A stretch of DNA of 64,000 nucleotides, taken from contig NZ_BOOK01000004.1 in assembly GCF_016863195.1 (NCBI RefSeq), positions 310,001 to 374,000 of the forward strand, read 5' to 3'. How positions within the stretch are numbered: position 1 is the first letter of the stretch; every line of letters starts with the position of its first letter. The translations under genes and the position numbers were made by a program. This document shows, piece after piece, positions 17,080 through 25,534 of this stretch. Source of the stretch: Paraplanobispora takensis (GTDB lineage Bacteria; Actinomycetota; Actinomycetes; Streptosporangiales; Streptosporangiaceae). The notes beneath the pieces were generated by a model. That model had not been told where the DNA came from. It saw only the letters and a program-made list of their open reading frames with translations, and made no database searches.

Positions 17080-19317
17080 CTAAGGACGACCTGCGCCGAC
17101 GAGCTCCTTGCGGGGCTCCTCCTCGGTCATGGACTCCTCGTCGTGCCCCTCGACGGAGAGGTTGGGCAGGATCCGGTCCAGCCAGCGGGGGCACCACCAG
17201 TTGTAGCGGCCGAGCAGGACCATGGTGGCCGGGACCAGGAAGCCCCGGATGATCGTGGCGTCCACCGCGATGGCCACCGCCAGGCCGACACCGAAGATCT
17301 TGACCATCGGGTCCGGGTAGGCGATGAAGGCGACGAACACGGACACCATGATCAGTGCGGCGGAGGTGATGACCCGGCCGGTCGTGCCCAGGCCCTCGGC
17401 CACCGCCCGGGTGTTGTCACCGTGCTTGAGGTAGGACTGCCGCACGGCGGTCAGCAGGAACACCTCGTAGTCCATCGACAGGCCGAACAGCACCGCGAAC
17501 AGCATCAGCGGGATGTAGCTGTCGATCGGCACCGAGAAGAAGAGCGTGGCCAGGTAGGAGTCGTCCACGCCGACCGGCGGGTCCATGCCGACCAGGCCGC
17601 TGCCCAGGCCCAGGGAGAAGACCAGCGAGAGCGCACCGAAGGCGGCGCCGAGCGAGATCAGGTTCATCAGCGCGGCCTTGATCGCCACGATCGGCGAGCG
17701 GAACGCCAGGAGCAGCAGCAGCGCGCTGAGCAGCACCACGACGCCGACGACCAGGGGGGTGCGCTCGGCGATCGTGTTGCCCGCGTCGGCCATGCCGGCC
17801 ACCTTGCCGCCCACGTGGACGCTCGCCCCCTCGATCCGGAGCGCGCGCACGTCCTCGACCACGTCCAGGGCCCGGGGGTCGCTGGGCGCGTACTCGGGGA
17901 CGGCCTGCAGCAGCACCGCGGTGCCCGCGGAGTTGAGCACCGGATCGCCGGCGAAGCGCACGCCGTCGACGTCCTCGACCCCGTCCTTCAGCGCCTGGAG
18001 TACGGCCGGCTCGGGCTCGCGGTCGGTGACCTTCTCCTCCAGCTCGGCGACGATCACCAGCGGGCCGTTCATGCCCGGCCCGAACCCGGCCTCGATGAGC
18101 TCGTAGGAGCGGCGCGAGTCGGTGCCCCGGTCGCCGAAGCCGTCGTCGAGCGGGCCGAGCTTGAGCGCGAGGGCGGGGGCGGCCAGCGCGGCCAGGACCG
18201 CGACGCTCAGGGCGAGCACGCCCCAGGGACGCCGGGCGACCCAGTTGCCCAGCCCGGCCCAGCCCGAGGAGCCGTCGCTCCGGCGCCTGCCCACGAACGG
18301 CAGGCGCAGCGCGTTCACCCGGTGCCCGAGCAGGCCGAGCAGCGCGGGCACGAGGGTGACCGAGGTGAGCACCGCGCAGATGACCGAGATGCCGGTGATC
18401 CAGCCGAGGGTGCGCAGCATCGGGAACCCGGCGAGCATCAGCGCGCTGAGCGCGATGACCACCGTGCCGCCGGCGAACACCACGGCCCCGCCCGAGCTCG
18501 CGGCCACCCGGCGGACCGCCTCGCGCACGGGCACGCCGTCGCCGAGCAGCTTGCGGTGCCTGCTGAGCAGGAAGAGCGCGTAGTCGATGCCGACGCCCAG
18601 GCCGATCATCGTCGCCATGATGGAGGCCTGCTTGGGCACGTCCACGAGGTGGCCGAGCAGGCCGATCACACCCAGGCCGGTCGCGATGCTGACCAGCGCC
18701 ACGAAGATCGGGATCATCGCGGCCACCAGCGTGCCGAAGGCGAACAGCAGCACCAGCATCGCGCAGACGACGCCGATGATCTCACTGGTGCCCGTCTTGA
18801 TCTCCTTGTCGGCCGGGGTCCCGGCGTTGGCGGGCACCGCTTCGACGCCCGCCGCGCGGACCGGCCCGGCGGCCGCGGAGATCGTCTTGGTCGTCTCGGC
18901 CAGCTTGGTGTTGTCGTGGCCCTCGAGCTTGACCGTGATGAGGCCGATCTGCCGGTTGGCGGCCATGCCGCCGACCCGGTAGGGGCTCAGCACCTCGGCC
19001 ACGTGCGGCAGCCGGCGGATGTCGTCCATCGCCTGCTCCACGGCCTCTTCGCGGGCCTCGGTGGTGAGGAGGCCGTCACCGGAGTACAGGACGAGCTGGA
19101 TCGTTCCGCCGGCGTCGTAACCCGGGCCGAATCCCTCGCTCATCAGGTCGTGGGCGCGCTGCGCGTCGGTCCCCGGAATGGAGACGTTGTTGCTCACCGG
19201 TCCGGGGAAGAGCAGCGACCCCGCGGTGAGCCCCGCCGCCAGGAGGATCCAAATCGACAACACGATCACGCCGTGCCTCGCGCACCAACCGCCTATTCGC
19301 CCCAACAGGCCAGACAT
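17080..19317 (-). CDS. MMPL-family (RND-type) transporter
   Basis: The 745-residue membrane protein has the MMPL arrangement: a first transmembrane helix, an extracytoplasmic loop (FPGPVSNNVSIPGTDAQRAHDLM), a block of membrane helices with a GLGVGIDYALFLLSRHR motif, and a duplicated second half containing FGLSMDYEVFLLTAVRQ. These GxxxDYxxF/L motifs carry the proton-relay Asp-Tyr pair. Such transporters export lipids, siderophores or drugs. I start at ATG 19317 (MSGLLGRIGGWC); 19347 is possible. A long palindrome between this gene and the divergent TetR indicates repression by that TetR. Confidence 0.9.
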   Translation of the reverse strand: MSGLLGRIGGWCARHGVIVLSIWILLAAGLTAGSLLFPGPVSNNVSIPGTDAQRAHDLMSEGFGPGYDAGGTIQLVLYSGDGLLTTEAREEAVEQAMDDIRRLPHVAEVLSPYRVGGMAANRQIGLITVKLEGHDNTKLAETTKTISAAAGPVRAAGVEAVPANAGTPADKEIKTGTSEIIGVVCAMLVLLFAFGTLVAAMIPIFVALVSIATGLGVIGLLGHLVDVPKQASIMATMIGLGVGIDYALFLLSRHRKLLGDGVPVREAVRRVAASSGGAVVFAGGTVVIALSALMLAGFPMLRTLGWITGISVICAVLTSVTLVPALLGLLGHRVNALRLPFVGRRRSDGSSGWAGLGNWVARRPWGVLALSVAVLAALAAPALALKLGPLDDGFGDRGTDSRRSYELIEAGFGPGMNGPLVIVAELEEKVTDREPEPAVLQALKDGVEDVDGVRFAGDPVLNSAGTAVLLQAVPEYAPSDPRALDVVEDVRALRIEGASVHVGGKVAGMADAGNTIAERTPLVVGVVVLLSALLLLLAFRSPIVAIKAALMNLISLGAAFGALSLVFSLGLGSGLVGMDPPVGVDDSYLATLFFSVPIDSYIPLMLFAVLFGLSMDYEVFLLTAVRQSYLKHGDNTRAVAEGLGTTGRVITSAALIMVSVFVAFIAYPDPMVKIFGVGLAVAIAVDATIIRGFLVPATMVLLGRYNWWCPRWLDRILPNLSVEGHDEESMTEEEPRKELVGAGRP

Positions 19318-19360
19318 GGTGACCGCCCCTATTAAACTCGGTGACATACGCCTGTAACAC

Positions 19361-19384
19361 CGTTCTGTACGGTCGTACAGAACG
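19361..19384. promoter_or_regulatory. 24-bp palindromic TetR operator (MMPL/TetR)
   Basis: Perfect 11-bp arms, CGTTCTGTACG and CGTACAGAACG, flank a GT spacer. The site sits between the divergent MMPL and TetR starts and overlaps both promoter regions. This is the classical position for a TetR that controls itself and an efflux gene. Confidence 0.75.
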
Positions 19385-19444
19385 ACGATGAAAGCCTAGT
19401 ACCCGTCATTCCGGGTCGATCGCGCTCCCCGTGGAAATGAGACG

Positions 19445-19990
19445 ATGACCACACTTGAGCCCGGCTACGACACCAGGAGCCGGATCCTCGACGCCGCCCG
19501 TCAACTGTTCGCCGAACGCGGTTACGCCGCCACGTCGCTGGCCGACATCGCCTCGGCGGTGGGCCTGACCAAGACGGCGGTCGCCTACCACTTCCATCCC
19601 AAGGACCGGCTGGCCGCCGAGCTGATCGCCCCCGCGGCCCAGGACATCATCGCTCTGATCGAGTCCGAGTTCGACGACGAGCACGCGTTCCTGGAGGCGC
19701 TGGTCACCTTCGTCGTCCGCCACCGGACGATCATCCGCCTGATCATGGAGGACATCGGCGGCGCCGACAGCGCCCCGCCCGGCTCCCCCGGCGAGGCCAT
19801 CCGCGCCTTCCGCGACTGCATCCACGCCCGGCTCGCCGGCCCGGACCCCGACCCGGCCGGCCGGGTGCGCGCCTGGGCGGTGGTGGGCTCGCTGCAGTAC
19901 GCCGTGGTCAAGACGGGCGACCTGCCCGAGGAGGTCGTCCGGGAGGCCCTGCTGGCCGCCGCCTCGGCCGCCTACGGCTCCTCGGCCTGA
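19445..19990 (+). CDS. TetR-family regulator of the MMPL transporter
   Basis: The 181-residue protein has an N-terminal TetR HTH (SRILDAARQLFAERGYAATS, LADIASAVGLTKTAVAYHFHPKDRLAAEL) and a helical ligand domain. It is transcribed divergently from the MMPL transporter, with a 24-bp perfect palindrome between them. It most likely represses both. The inducer is unknown. Confidence 0.92.
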   Translation: MTTLEPGYDTRSRILDAARQLFAERGYAATSLADIASAVGLTKTAVAYHFHPKDRLAAELIAPAAQDIIALIESEFDDEHAFLEALVTFVVRHRTIIRLIMEDIGGADSAPPGSPGEAIRAFRDCIHARLAGPDPDPAGRVRAWAVVGSLQYAVVKTGDLPEEVVREALLAAASAAYGSSA

Positions 19991-20081
19991 CCACCCGCCC
20001 GGCCGCGGGGCCGGCGCCCGGCCTCCGGATCCGCACCGACGCGGGACCGGCGCCCGTCCGGCCGCTCCGCCGCGGGACCGG

Positions 20082-22031
20082 TCACGGGTAGGCGCCGCCG
20101 TACCCCTGCTCGGCGGAGTCCGTCGGGTCGGGCGAGGGGGTGGGATCGCCCCCCGGCCCGGTCTGCGCCTTGACGCCGACCGTTATGGCGATCGCGACCC
20201 CCTGGCGGGCGCACGAGCCGGCCGCCGCGTTCTGCTGCAGCACGACCCCGTCCTTCGAGGCGTCGGTGACCAGGCGCGCCCGCACCCGCACCGCGAAGCC
20301 CGCCGCGGCCAGCACGTTGCGCGCCTTCGCCTGGCTCAGGCCGACCACCGCGGGCACCTTCCCGCCCTTGCGGGACACGACCAGCGCGACCGCGGTCCCG
20401 GCGGAGACGTGCTTCCCACCCGCCGGAGTGCTGGAGAGCACCTGCCCCTGGGGCTGGTCCGAGCAGCGGGCGGTCACCGTGCCCGGGGCCAGTCCCGCCT
20501 GCGTGAGCGCCGCCCCGGCCGCCTTCCTGCGCAGCCCGACCACCTGGGGCACCCGTACCCCCGCCGAGACCTCCAGGCGGACCGTGCTCCCCTTGGCCGC
20601 CGTGCTCCCCGCCGCCGGCCAGGATCGGAGCACCCGCCCGACGGGCTCGCGGGAGTCGGCCTGGGTGACGGCGCCGGGGACCAGCCCGGCGCGCCTGATC
20701 GCGCGCGTCGCCGCGGAACGATCCAGCCCCACCAGCGCGGGCACCGCGATCCCGGCGGGAGGCGGGGCCGTGGTCTGCTCCCCGCGGGTGGGCCCGGCCG
20801 TGCGGGACGGCGCCTGCCCGCGGGTCGGCTCCGAGGTGTGGGACCGGTCGTCGGCCACCGCGTCGTCGCTCGGCTGCTCGCTGGGAGCGGTCTGCCCGGC
20901 GGTCGCCACCGGCGGCCTGAACTGCTGCCCGTCGGTCTGCGACCCGCGGCCCGCGCTCAGCGCCGGGATCAGCACCGCCACCAGGACGGCCGCGCTGACC
21001 AGCAGCGACCCCGACATCGCGACCGACGCCCTGGTGGCCGCCCGGCCGGGATGCGTCCTGACCACGGCGTGCTCGCCGGAGACGCCCCCCGGGGGGTCGT
21101 CGTATCCGCCGGCGCCCCCGGACGCACCCGCGGAGCCCGCGCGGCCGGGCGCGGACGATCCGGAGACGAGCGGGGAGACCGACGAGCGGATGGAGACGAG
21201 CGACGACCTGAGCATGGTCGATCTCGCGTCGTCGTCGAGCAGCGCCAGCAGCAGTTCCTGCCCGGTGGGCCGGTCGCCGGGATCCTTGTTCAGGCAGGCG
21301 GCGACCAGCGCGCCGAGCCAGCCGTCGAGGTGGCCCAGCTCGGGCGGGGCGGTGAGGATGCGGTGCAGGACGGCCGCGATCGAGTCCTGCCCGAAGGGGG
21401 CGTGACCGTTGGCCGCGAAGCACATGGTCGCGCCCCAGGAGAAGACGTCGGCGGCCGGGCTGACCGCCGCACCCTCCACCTGCTCGGGCGCCATGTAGGC
21501 CGGGGTGCCCACGCCGCGGCCGCTCTGGGTGGCCGCGGCGTCCAGCGCCCTGGCCAGCCCGAAGTCGATGACCCTGGGCCCGTCGGGGCCCAGCAGGACG
21601 TTCTGCGGCTTGAAGTCGCGGTGGACGATCCCGGCGCGGTGGATGGCGGCCAGCGCCGTCGCCGTGCCGATGGCCAGCCGCTCCAGCCCGCCCCCGCTCC
21701 TGGGGCCGCTGACGGCGACCTCCCGGTGCAGCGACGGGCCGTCGACGTACTCGCTGACGATGTAGGGGCGGTCGCCGTCCAGGCCCGCCTCGATCACCTG
21801 GGCGGTGCAGAACCGCGCCACCTGCTTGGCCAGCTCCACCTCGCGCAGGAACGTCTCCCGTTCCTCCAGCACCGGGTCGTGCAGCAGTTTGACCGCGTAC
21901 GACTCCGGTCCGGCGACCGGGCGCACGCCGAGGTACACCACCCCCTGACCGCCCTGACCCAGGCGGCCGACGATCTCGTACTCACCGAGCCTTTCGGGAT
22001 CCCCCGGTTTGAGCGGTTGCGCATAGGACAA
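20082..22031 (-). CDS. Ser/Thr protein kinase with three PASTA domains
   Basis: The 649-residue kinase has a catalytic domain (about 15-265) with glycine loop GRLGQGGQGVVYLG, Lys in YAVKLL, HRDFKPQN, DFGLA and GTPAYMAPEQ. A transmembrane helix (VAMSGSLLVSAAVLVAVLIP) follows near residues 335-360, and then three PASTA repeats, each opening VPALVGL, VPQVVGL or VPAVVGL. PASTA kinases sense peptidoglycan fragments and control growth and cell-wall synthesis. The TTG start has GGGGAGG 6 nt upstream. It is a paralogue of the next kinase and probably follows it in transcription. Confidence 0.9.
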   Translation of the reverse strand: MSYAQPLKPGDPERLGEYEIVGRLGQGGQGVVYLGVRPVAGPESYAVKLLHDPVLEERETFLREVELAKQVARFCTAQVIEAGLDGDRPYIVSEYVDGPSLHREVAVSGPRSGGGLERLAIGTATALAAIHRAGIVHRDFKPQNVLLGPDGPRVIDFGLARALDAAATQSGRGVGTPAYMAPEQVEGAAVSPAADVFSWGATMCFAANGHAPFGQDSIAAVLHRILTAPPELGHLDGWLGALVAACLNKDPGDRPTGQELLLALLDDDARSTMLRSSLVSIRSSVSPLVSGSSAPGRAGSAGASGGAGGYDDPPGGVSGEHAVVRTHPGRAATRASVAMSGSLLVSAAVLVAVLIPALSAGRGSQTDGQQFRPPVATAGQTAPSEQPSDDAVADDRSHTSEPTRGQAPSRTAGPTRGEQTTAPPPAGIAVPALVGLDRSAATRAIRRAGLVPGAVTQADSREPVGRVLRSWPAAGSTAAKGSTVRLEVSAGVRVPQVVGLRRKAAGAALTQAGLAPGTVTARCSDQPQGQVLSSTPAGGKHVSAGTAVALVVSRKGGKVPAVVGLSQAKARNVLAAAGFAVRVRARLVTDASKDGVVLQQNAAAGSCARQGVAIAITVGVKAQTGPGGDPTPSPDPTDSAEQGYGGAYP

Positions 22032-22139
22032 CGCGGGCCTCCCCTCGCCCTACCCCTCCACTCAAGAAGAGGTCTCGCGGCGCGTCAACGGGAACCACTT
22101 GCTTATATCCCAGACTGTGATATTCGCGTTATGTCCGAA

Positions 22140-23726
22140 TCAACGCGACCGGAGGGCCCGGCCGCTGTAGCGCGCCTCCTTCTCACCGCTCCTGATCACC
22201 TCGAACGTCACCTGATCCTCCCCCCGGGGGAACAGCACCAGGGTCCCCGGATAGCACTCTTCTCCCGTCACCCGATCGAGACGGTAGGTGGTCGCGAGGG
22301 GCAGGGCCTCCTCCTTGACCGTGAGCCGTCCCGCGCAGTGCAGGTCGGCGCCCCAGCGCAGGACCGGGTCTCCGTCCGACAGGCGGATCTCCACGGGGAA
22401 GACGCGTCCGGCGCTCGCGTGGTCGGCGACGCCCTTCCAGGTCCCCGTCAGCGGGGAACCGCCGGAGGCGGACAGCAGGAACGCCACCACCGCGATCACG
22501 ACCGCGGCGGCGGCCGTCGCCGCCAGCACCCACCGCCACCGCCGCAGCGTCCGCGGCACGGAGGCGAGCGTCGGGAGCTCCGAAACGAGGAGCCTCAACG
22601 CGGGCATCTCCGCCGTGGAACCGCGCTCCGCCCTCGCCCCGGTCACGGGCTCCCGGATCGCGGGCATCTCGGCGGTGGAATCCCGCACCGCGGGCATCTC
22701 CGCCGTGGAGGCCACGAGCACGGGGATCTCCGCGGCGGGAGCGCGCGCCGCCGTCCCGGCCGCGGGCTCCCGTACGGCGGGCATCTCCGCCGTGGAGGCG
22801 CCCACCGGCGGCATCTCCGCCGTCGCGACCCTCTTGTCGGCCTCGTCCGCCCACGCGGGAGCCGGCCGGGAGACGACCCGGCCGCCGTGGCCGTACAGCC
22901 GGCCCAGCACCTCCTCGGCCCCCGGGCGGTCCTGCGGCTCCGCGGCCAGGCAGTCGATCACGATCTCCCGCAGCGGGCCGGCGAGCGGTCCCAGCTCGGG
23001 CGTGCCGTACAGGATCCTGGCGAGCACGGCGTGGTAGGAGTCGGCGGAGAAGGCGTGGCGGCCGGTGGCGGCGAAGGCGACCGTCAGCGCCCAGCTGAAC
23101 ATGTCGGCCGGGGGCCCGGCGGGCTCGCCCTTGATCTGCTCGGGCGACATGTAGGCCGGGGTGCCGAAGGGGATCTTCCCGGTGGTGACGGCGGCGTCCA
23201 TCATCCGGGAGATGCCGAAGTCGATCACTCTCGGGCCGTCCATGCCGAGCAGCACGTTGCCCGGCTTGAAGTCGCGGTGGACCACCCCGGCCCGGTGGAT
23301 GGCCGCCAGCGCGGTGGCGGTGCCGACCGCGATCCGGTCCAGCGAGCCGTCCGCCCGCGGCCCCTCGGCGGCGATGTGCTCCTGCAGCGAGACCCCGTCG
23401 ACGTATTCGCTGACGATGTAGGGGCGGTCGCCGTCCAGGTCCGCGTCGAGCACCTGGGCGGTGCAGAAGGGCGCCACCCGCCGCACGGCCTCGATCTCGC
23501 CGAGGAACCTGCGCCGGACCTTCTCGTCGTCCAGCAGCCGGGCGTGCAGCAGCTTGATGGCGACGGGCGGACCCCCGCCGGACCCGGTGGGATCGTCAGA
23601 CTCCGCAGGCTCCGCCGGCTCGGCGAGGAAGACGACTCCCTGACCGCCGGCTCCGAGCCGTCCGACCAGCCGGTATGCACCGATCCTGTGGGGGTCTTCC
23701 GGCTGGAGGGGAGCCGCTCGCGACAT
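22140..23726 (-). CDS. Ser/Thr protein kinase with STAEMPA juxtamembrane repeats
   Basis: The 528-residue kinase has GRLGAGGQGVVFLA, VAIKLL, HRDFKPGN, DFGIS and GTPAYMSPEQ, so all catalytic motifs are present. The juxtamembrane region (about 300-400) holds six copies of an S/AAE-M/I-P unit (STAEMPA and variants). A transmembrane helix (WVLAATAAAAVVIAVVAFLL) and a C-terminal extracellular beta-rich domain of about 100 residues follow. No PASTA repeat is present. The repeated Thr before Glu could be phosphoacceptor sites. The ATG lies 8 nt after TATAGT, so the message is nearly leaderless. Confidence 0.9.
   Translation of the reverse strand: MSRAAPLQPEDPHRIGAYRLVGRLGAGGQGVVFLAEPAEPAESDDPTGSGGGPPVAIKLLHARLLDDEKVRRRFLGEIEAVRRVAPFCTAQVLDADLDGDRPYIVSEYVDGVSLQEHIAAEGPRADGSLDRIAVGTATALAAIHRAGVVHRDFKPGNVLLGMDGPRVIDFGISRMMDAAVTTGKIPFGTPAYMSPEQIKGEPAGPPADMFSWALTVAFAATGRHAFSADSYHAVLARILYGTPELGPLAGPLREIVIDCLAAEPQDRPGAEEVLGRLYGHGGRVVSRPAPAWADEADKRVATAEMPPVGASTAEMPAVREPAAGTAARAPAAEIPVLVASTAEMPAVRDSTAEMPAIREPVTGARAERGSTAEMPALRLLVSELPTLASVPRTLRRWRWVLAATAAAAVVIAVVAFLLSASGGSPLTGTWKGVADHASAGRVFPVEIRLSDGDPVLRWGADLHCAGRLTVKEEALPLATTYRLDRVTGEECYPGTLVLFPRGEDQVTFEVIRSGEKEARYSGRALRSR
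22600..22830 (-). repeat. DNA repeats encoding the STAEMPA units
   Basis: On the + strand the core GCGGGCATCTCCGCCGTGGA or close variants recurs at about 22600, 22660, 22690, 22720, 22776 and 22808. Spacing is irregular (30-60 bp), and the spacers are unrelated Arg/Pro/Ala-rich sequence. The pattern looks like an expanding coding minisatellite. Confidence 0.75.
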
Positions 23727-23735
23727 GAGACCCGA

Positions 23736-24563
23736 CTATAACGTGATGAACCCGGCGTAGTCGTCGAGCACGCGCAGCACGCGGTCCGCCGGAGCGCTGG
23801 GCAGGCTCAGCACGACCTCCTCGATGCCGTTCTCCGCGTAGTAGGCGAGCTTCTCCTCACTCGGCAGCGTGCCGAACGGGATCACCTTCGCCATCGGGCG
23901 CTCCGCCTTCTCGCAGGCCTCGCGCAGGGCCGGGAGCGCGGCCCGCACCCCCCTGCCGCCGATCGGCATCCAGCCCTCGGCGTACTCGGCGACGTGGGCG
24001 AAGAGCTTGGGCCCCGCCGCGCCGCCGAGGTAGACGGGCGGCCCGGAGACCGGCTTGGGCCATGACCAGGAGGGCTCGAAGCGCACGTGGCGCCCCTCGA
24101 AGCCCGCCTCCTCCCGGCTCCACAGCTCCCTCATCGCCAGCATGTGCTCGCGCGCGACGTCCCTGCGGGAGCCGTACGGCACGCCGTGGTCCTCGATCTC
24201 CTCCACGTTCCAGCCGAACCCGATGCCGAGCACCACCCGGCCGCCGGAGACGTGGTCGAGGGTGGCCACGGCCTTGGCGGTCACGAGGGGCTCGCGCTGG
24301 GCGACGAGCATGATGCCGGTGCCCAGGGAGATCCGCTCGGTCACGGCGGCGGCGGTGGCCAGGGCCACCAGCGGGTCGAGCGTGCGCCGGTACTCCTCGG
24401 GGAGCGTGTCCTGGCCGCCGGCGGGGGGCGTGCGGCGCGAGAGGGGGATGTGGGTGTGCTCGGGCAGGTAGAGGGAGGCGAACCCGCGCTCCTCGGCGGC
24501 CACGGCCAGATCGGCGACCGGCATCGCCGTGTCGGTGGCGAACATCGTGACACCCAGGCGCAT
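23736..24563 (-). CDS. LLM-class F420-type oxidoreductase 2
   Basis: The 275-residue protein starts MRLGVTMFATD and contains LYLPEHTHIPLSRR, GIGFGWNVEEIEDHG and PVYLGGAAGPKLFAHVAEYAEGW, the pattern of F420-linked luciferase-like oxidoreductases (TIGR03619-like). ATG 24563 has GGAGG 5 nt upstream; longer frames are less likely. It is divergent from the hydrolase/LLM 3/LLM 4 operon, and both share operator site E. The substrate is not identifiable. Confidence 0.85.
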   Translation of the reverse strand: MRLGVTMFATDTAMPVADLAVAAEERGFASLYLPEHTHIPLSRRTPPAGGQDTLPEEYRRTLDPLVALATAAAVTERISLGTGIMLVAQREPLVTAKAVATLDHVSGGRVVLGIGFGWNVEEIEDHGVPYGSRRDVAREHMLAMRELWSREEAGFEGRHVRFEPSWSWPKPVSGPPVYLGGAAGPKLFAHVAEYAEGWMPIGGRGVRAALPALREACEKAERPMAKVIPFGTLPSEEKLAYYAENGIEEVVLSLPSAPADRVLRVLDDYAGFITL

Positions 24564-24616
24564 GGCTGCCTCCGGCTCTCGTTGCGTTCCGCCCCGCCGG
24601 GCGGATCCTTGGTAAA

Positions 24617-24639
24617 CCAAGCGATTGCTCGGTTATCAT
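24617..24639 (+). promoter_or_regulatory. CCWAGCG operator (site E) with adjacent -10 box
   Basis: CCAAGCGATTGCTCGG (24617-24632) fits the shared 16-bp consensus with two arm mismatches. TATCAT (24634-24639) follows directly and is a plausible -10 for the rightward hydrolase/LLM operon; the first ATG is about 100 nt further. The leftward LLM 2 gene starts 54 bp on the other side. Confidence 0.55.
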
Positions 24640-24739
24640 TCCTAGGGTAGCTTGCTGACGTCGCGGGAGACGAGGACGAGACGACCGCGACGCACGGCCC
24701 GGGCTGCCAGGGACACGGCGACCCTCACGGAAGGCGCTC

Positions 24740-25534
24740 ATGGCGTTCACGGACTTAGGCGACGTACGGCTGTTCCACACCGACGACGGTGCGGGGGACA
24801 CGACGCTGCTGCTCGTCCACGGCCTGGGGTCGGACTCCCACGAGTGGGTCCACCACATCCCGGCCCTGGCGGAGCACCACCGCGTGATCGCCGCCGACAT
24901 GCGCGGGCACGGCCACTCCTCCGCCCCGGAGACCGGCAACACCCCCCGCGCGATGGCCGACGACCTCGCCCGCCTGTGCGCCCGCCTGGGGGTCGGCTCG
25001 TGCGTCGCCGTCGGCCACTCGATGGGCGGCCAGATCGTCTCCCACCTGGCGGTGGAGCATCCCTCGCTGGTGGAGGCGGTGGTCGCGGTCGACCCCGGGT
25101 ACGGCTTCGCGGGCCCGGTGGCCGACGCCTTCCCCTCGATGATCGAGCGGATGCGCGAGGACACGCTGGCGGTGTCCCTGGCCAACGACCGGTGGACCTC
25201 GAACCCGGCCACCCCGCCGTGGCTGCGCGAGTGGCACCGGCGGCGGATCCTCGCCACTGCCCCGCACGTGCTGCTGCAGGCGTTCGAGGCGATGTTCGGC
25301 GGGCAGGACGCGCTCGGCGTCCGCCACAACTCCGACGCCTACCTGTCCCGCCGCACCTGCCCGGTGCTGGCCTTCTGGTTCGATCCGGCCCAGGCCGCGT
25401 GGGAGGCGGGTCTGCTCAAGGACCCCCGGTCCAAGGTCGTCGCCTGGGAGGGCAGCAGCCACCGGCTGCACGAGGAACGTCCCGGGGAGTTTCTCCTCGT
25501 CGTCACCAACTGGCTAAGGAGTCTGTCGTCGTGA
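24740..25534 (+). CDS. Alpha/beta-fold hydrolase
   Basis: The 264-residue protein has the oxyanion motif LVHGLGSDSHEW, nucleophile elbow GHSMGGQ and a C-terminal His in SSHRLHEE. The Asp is probably in CPVLAFWFDPAQ. It belongs to the general esterase/lactonase/C-C hydrolase group. GGAAGG precedes the ATG by 5 nt. It overlaps the start of LLM 3 (GTGA) and is the first gene of a three-gene operon with two LLM oxidoreductases, which suggests hydrolysis of an ester or lactone formed or used in the same pathway. Confidence 0.85.
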   Translation: MAFTDLGDVRLFHTDDGAGDTTLLLVHGLGSDSHEWVHHIPALAEHHRVIAADMRGHGHSSAPETGNTPRAMADDLARLCARLGVGSCVAVGHSMGGQIVSHLAVEHPSLVEAVVAVDPGYGFAGPVADAFPSMIERMREDTLAVSLANDRWTSNPATPPWLREWHRRRILATAPHVLLQAFEAMFGGQDALGVRHNSDAYLSRRTCPVLAFWFDPAQAAWEAGLLKDPRSKVVAWEGSSHRLHEERPGEFLLVVTNWLRSLSS

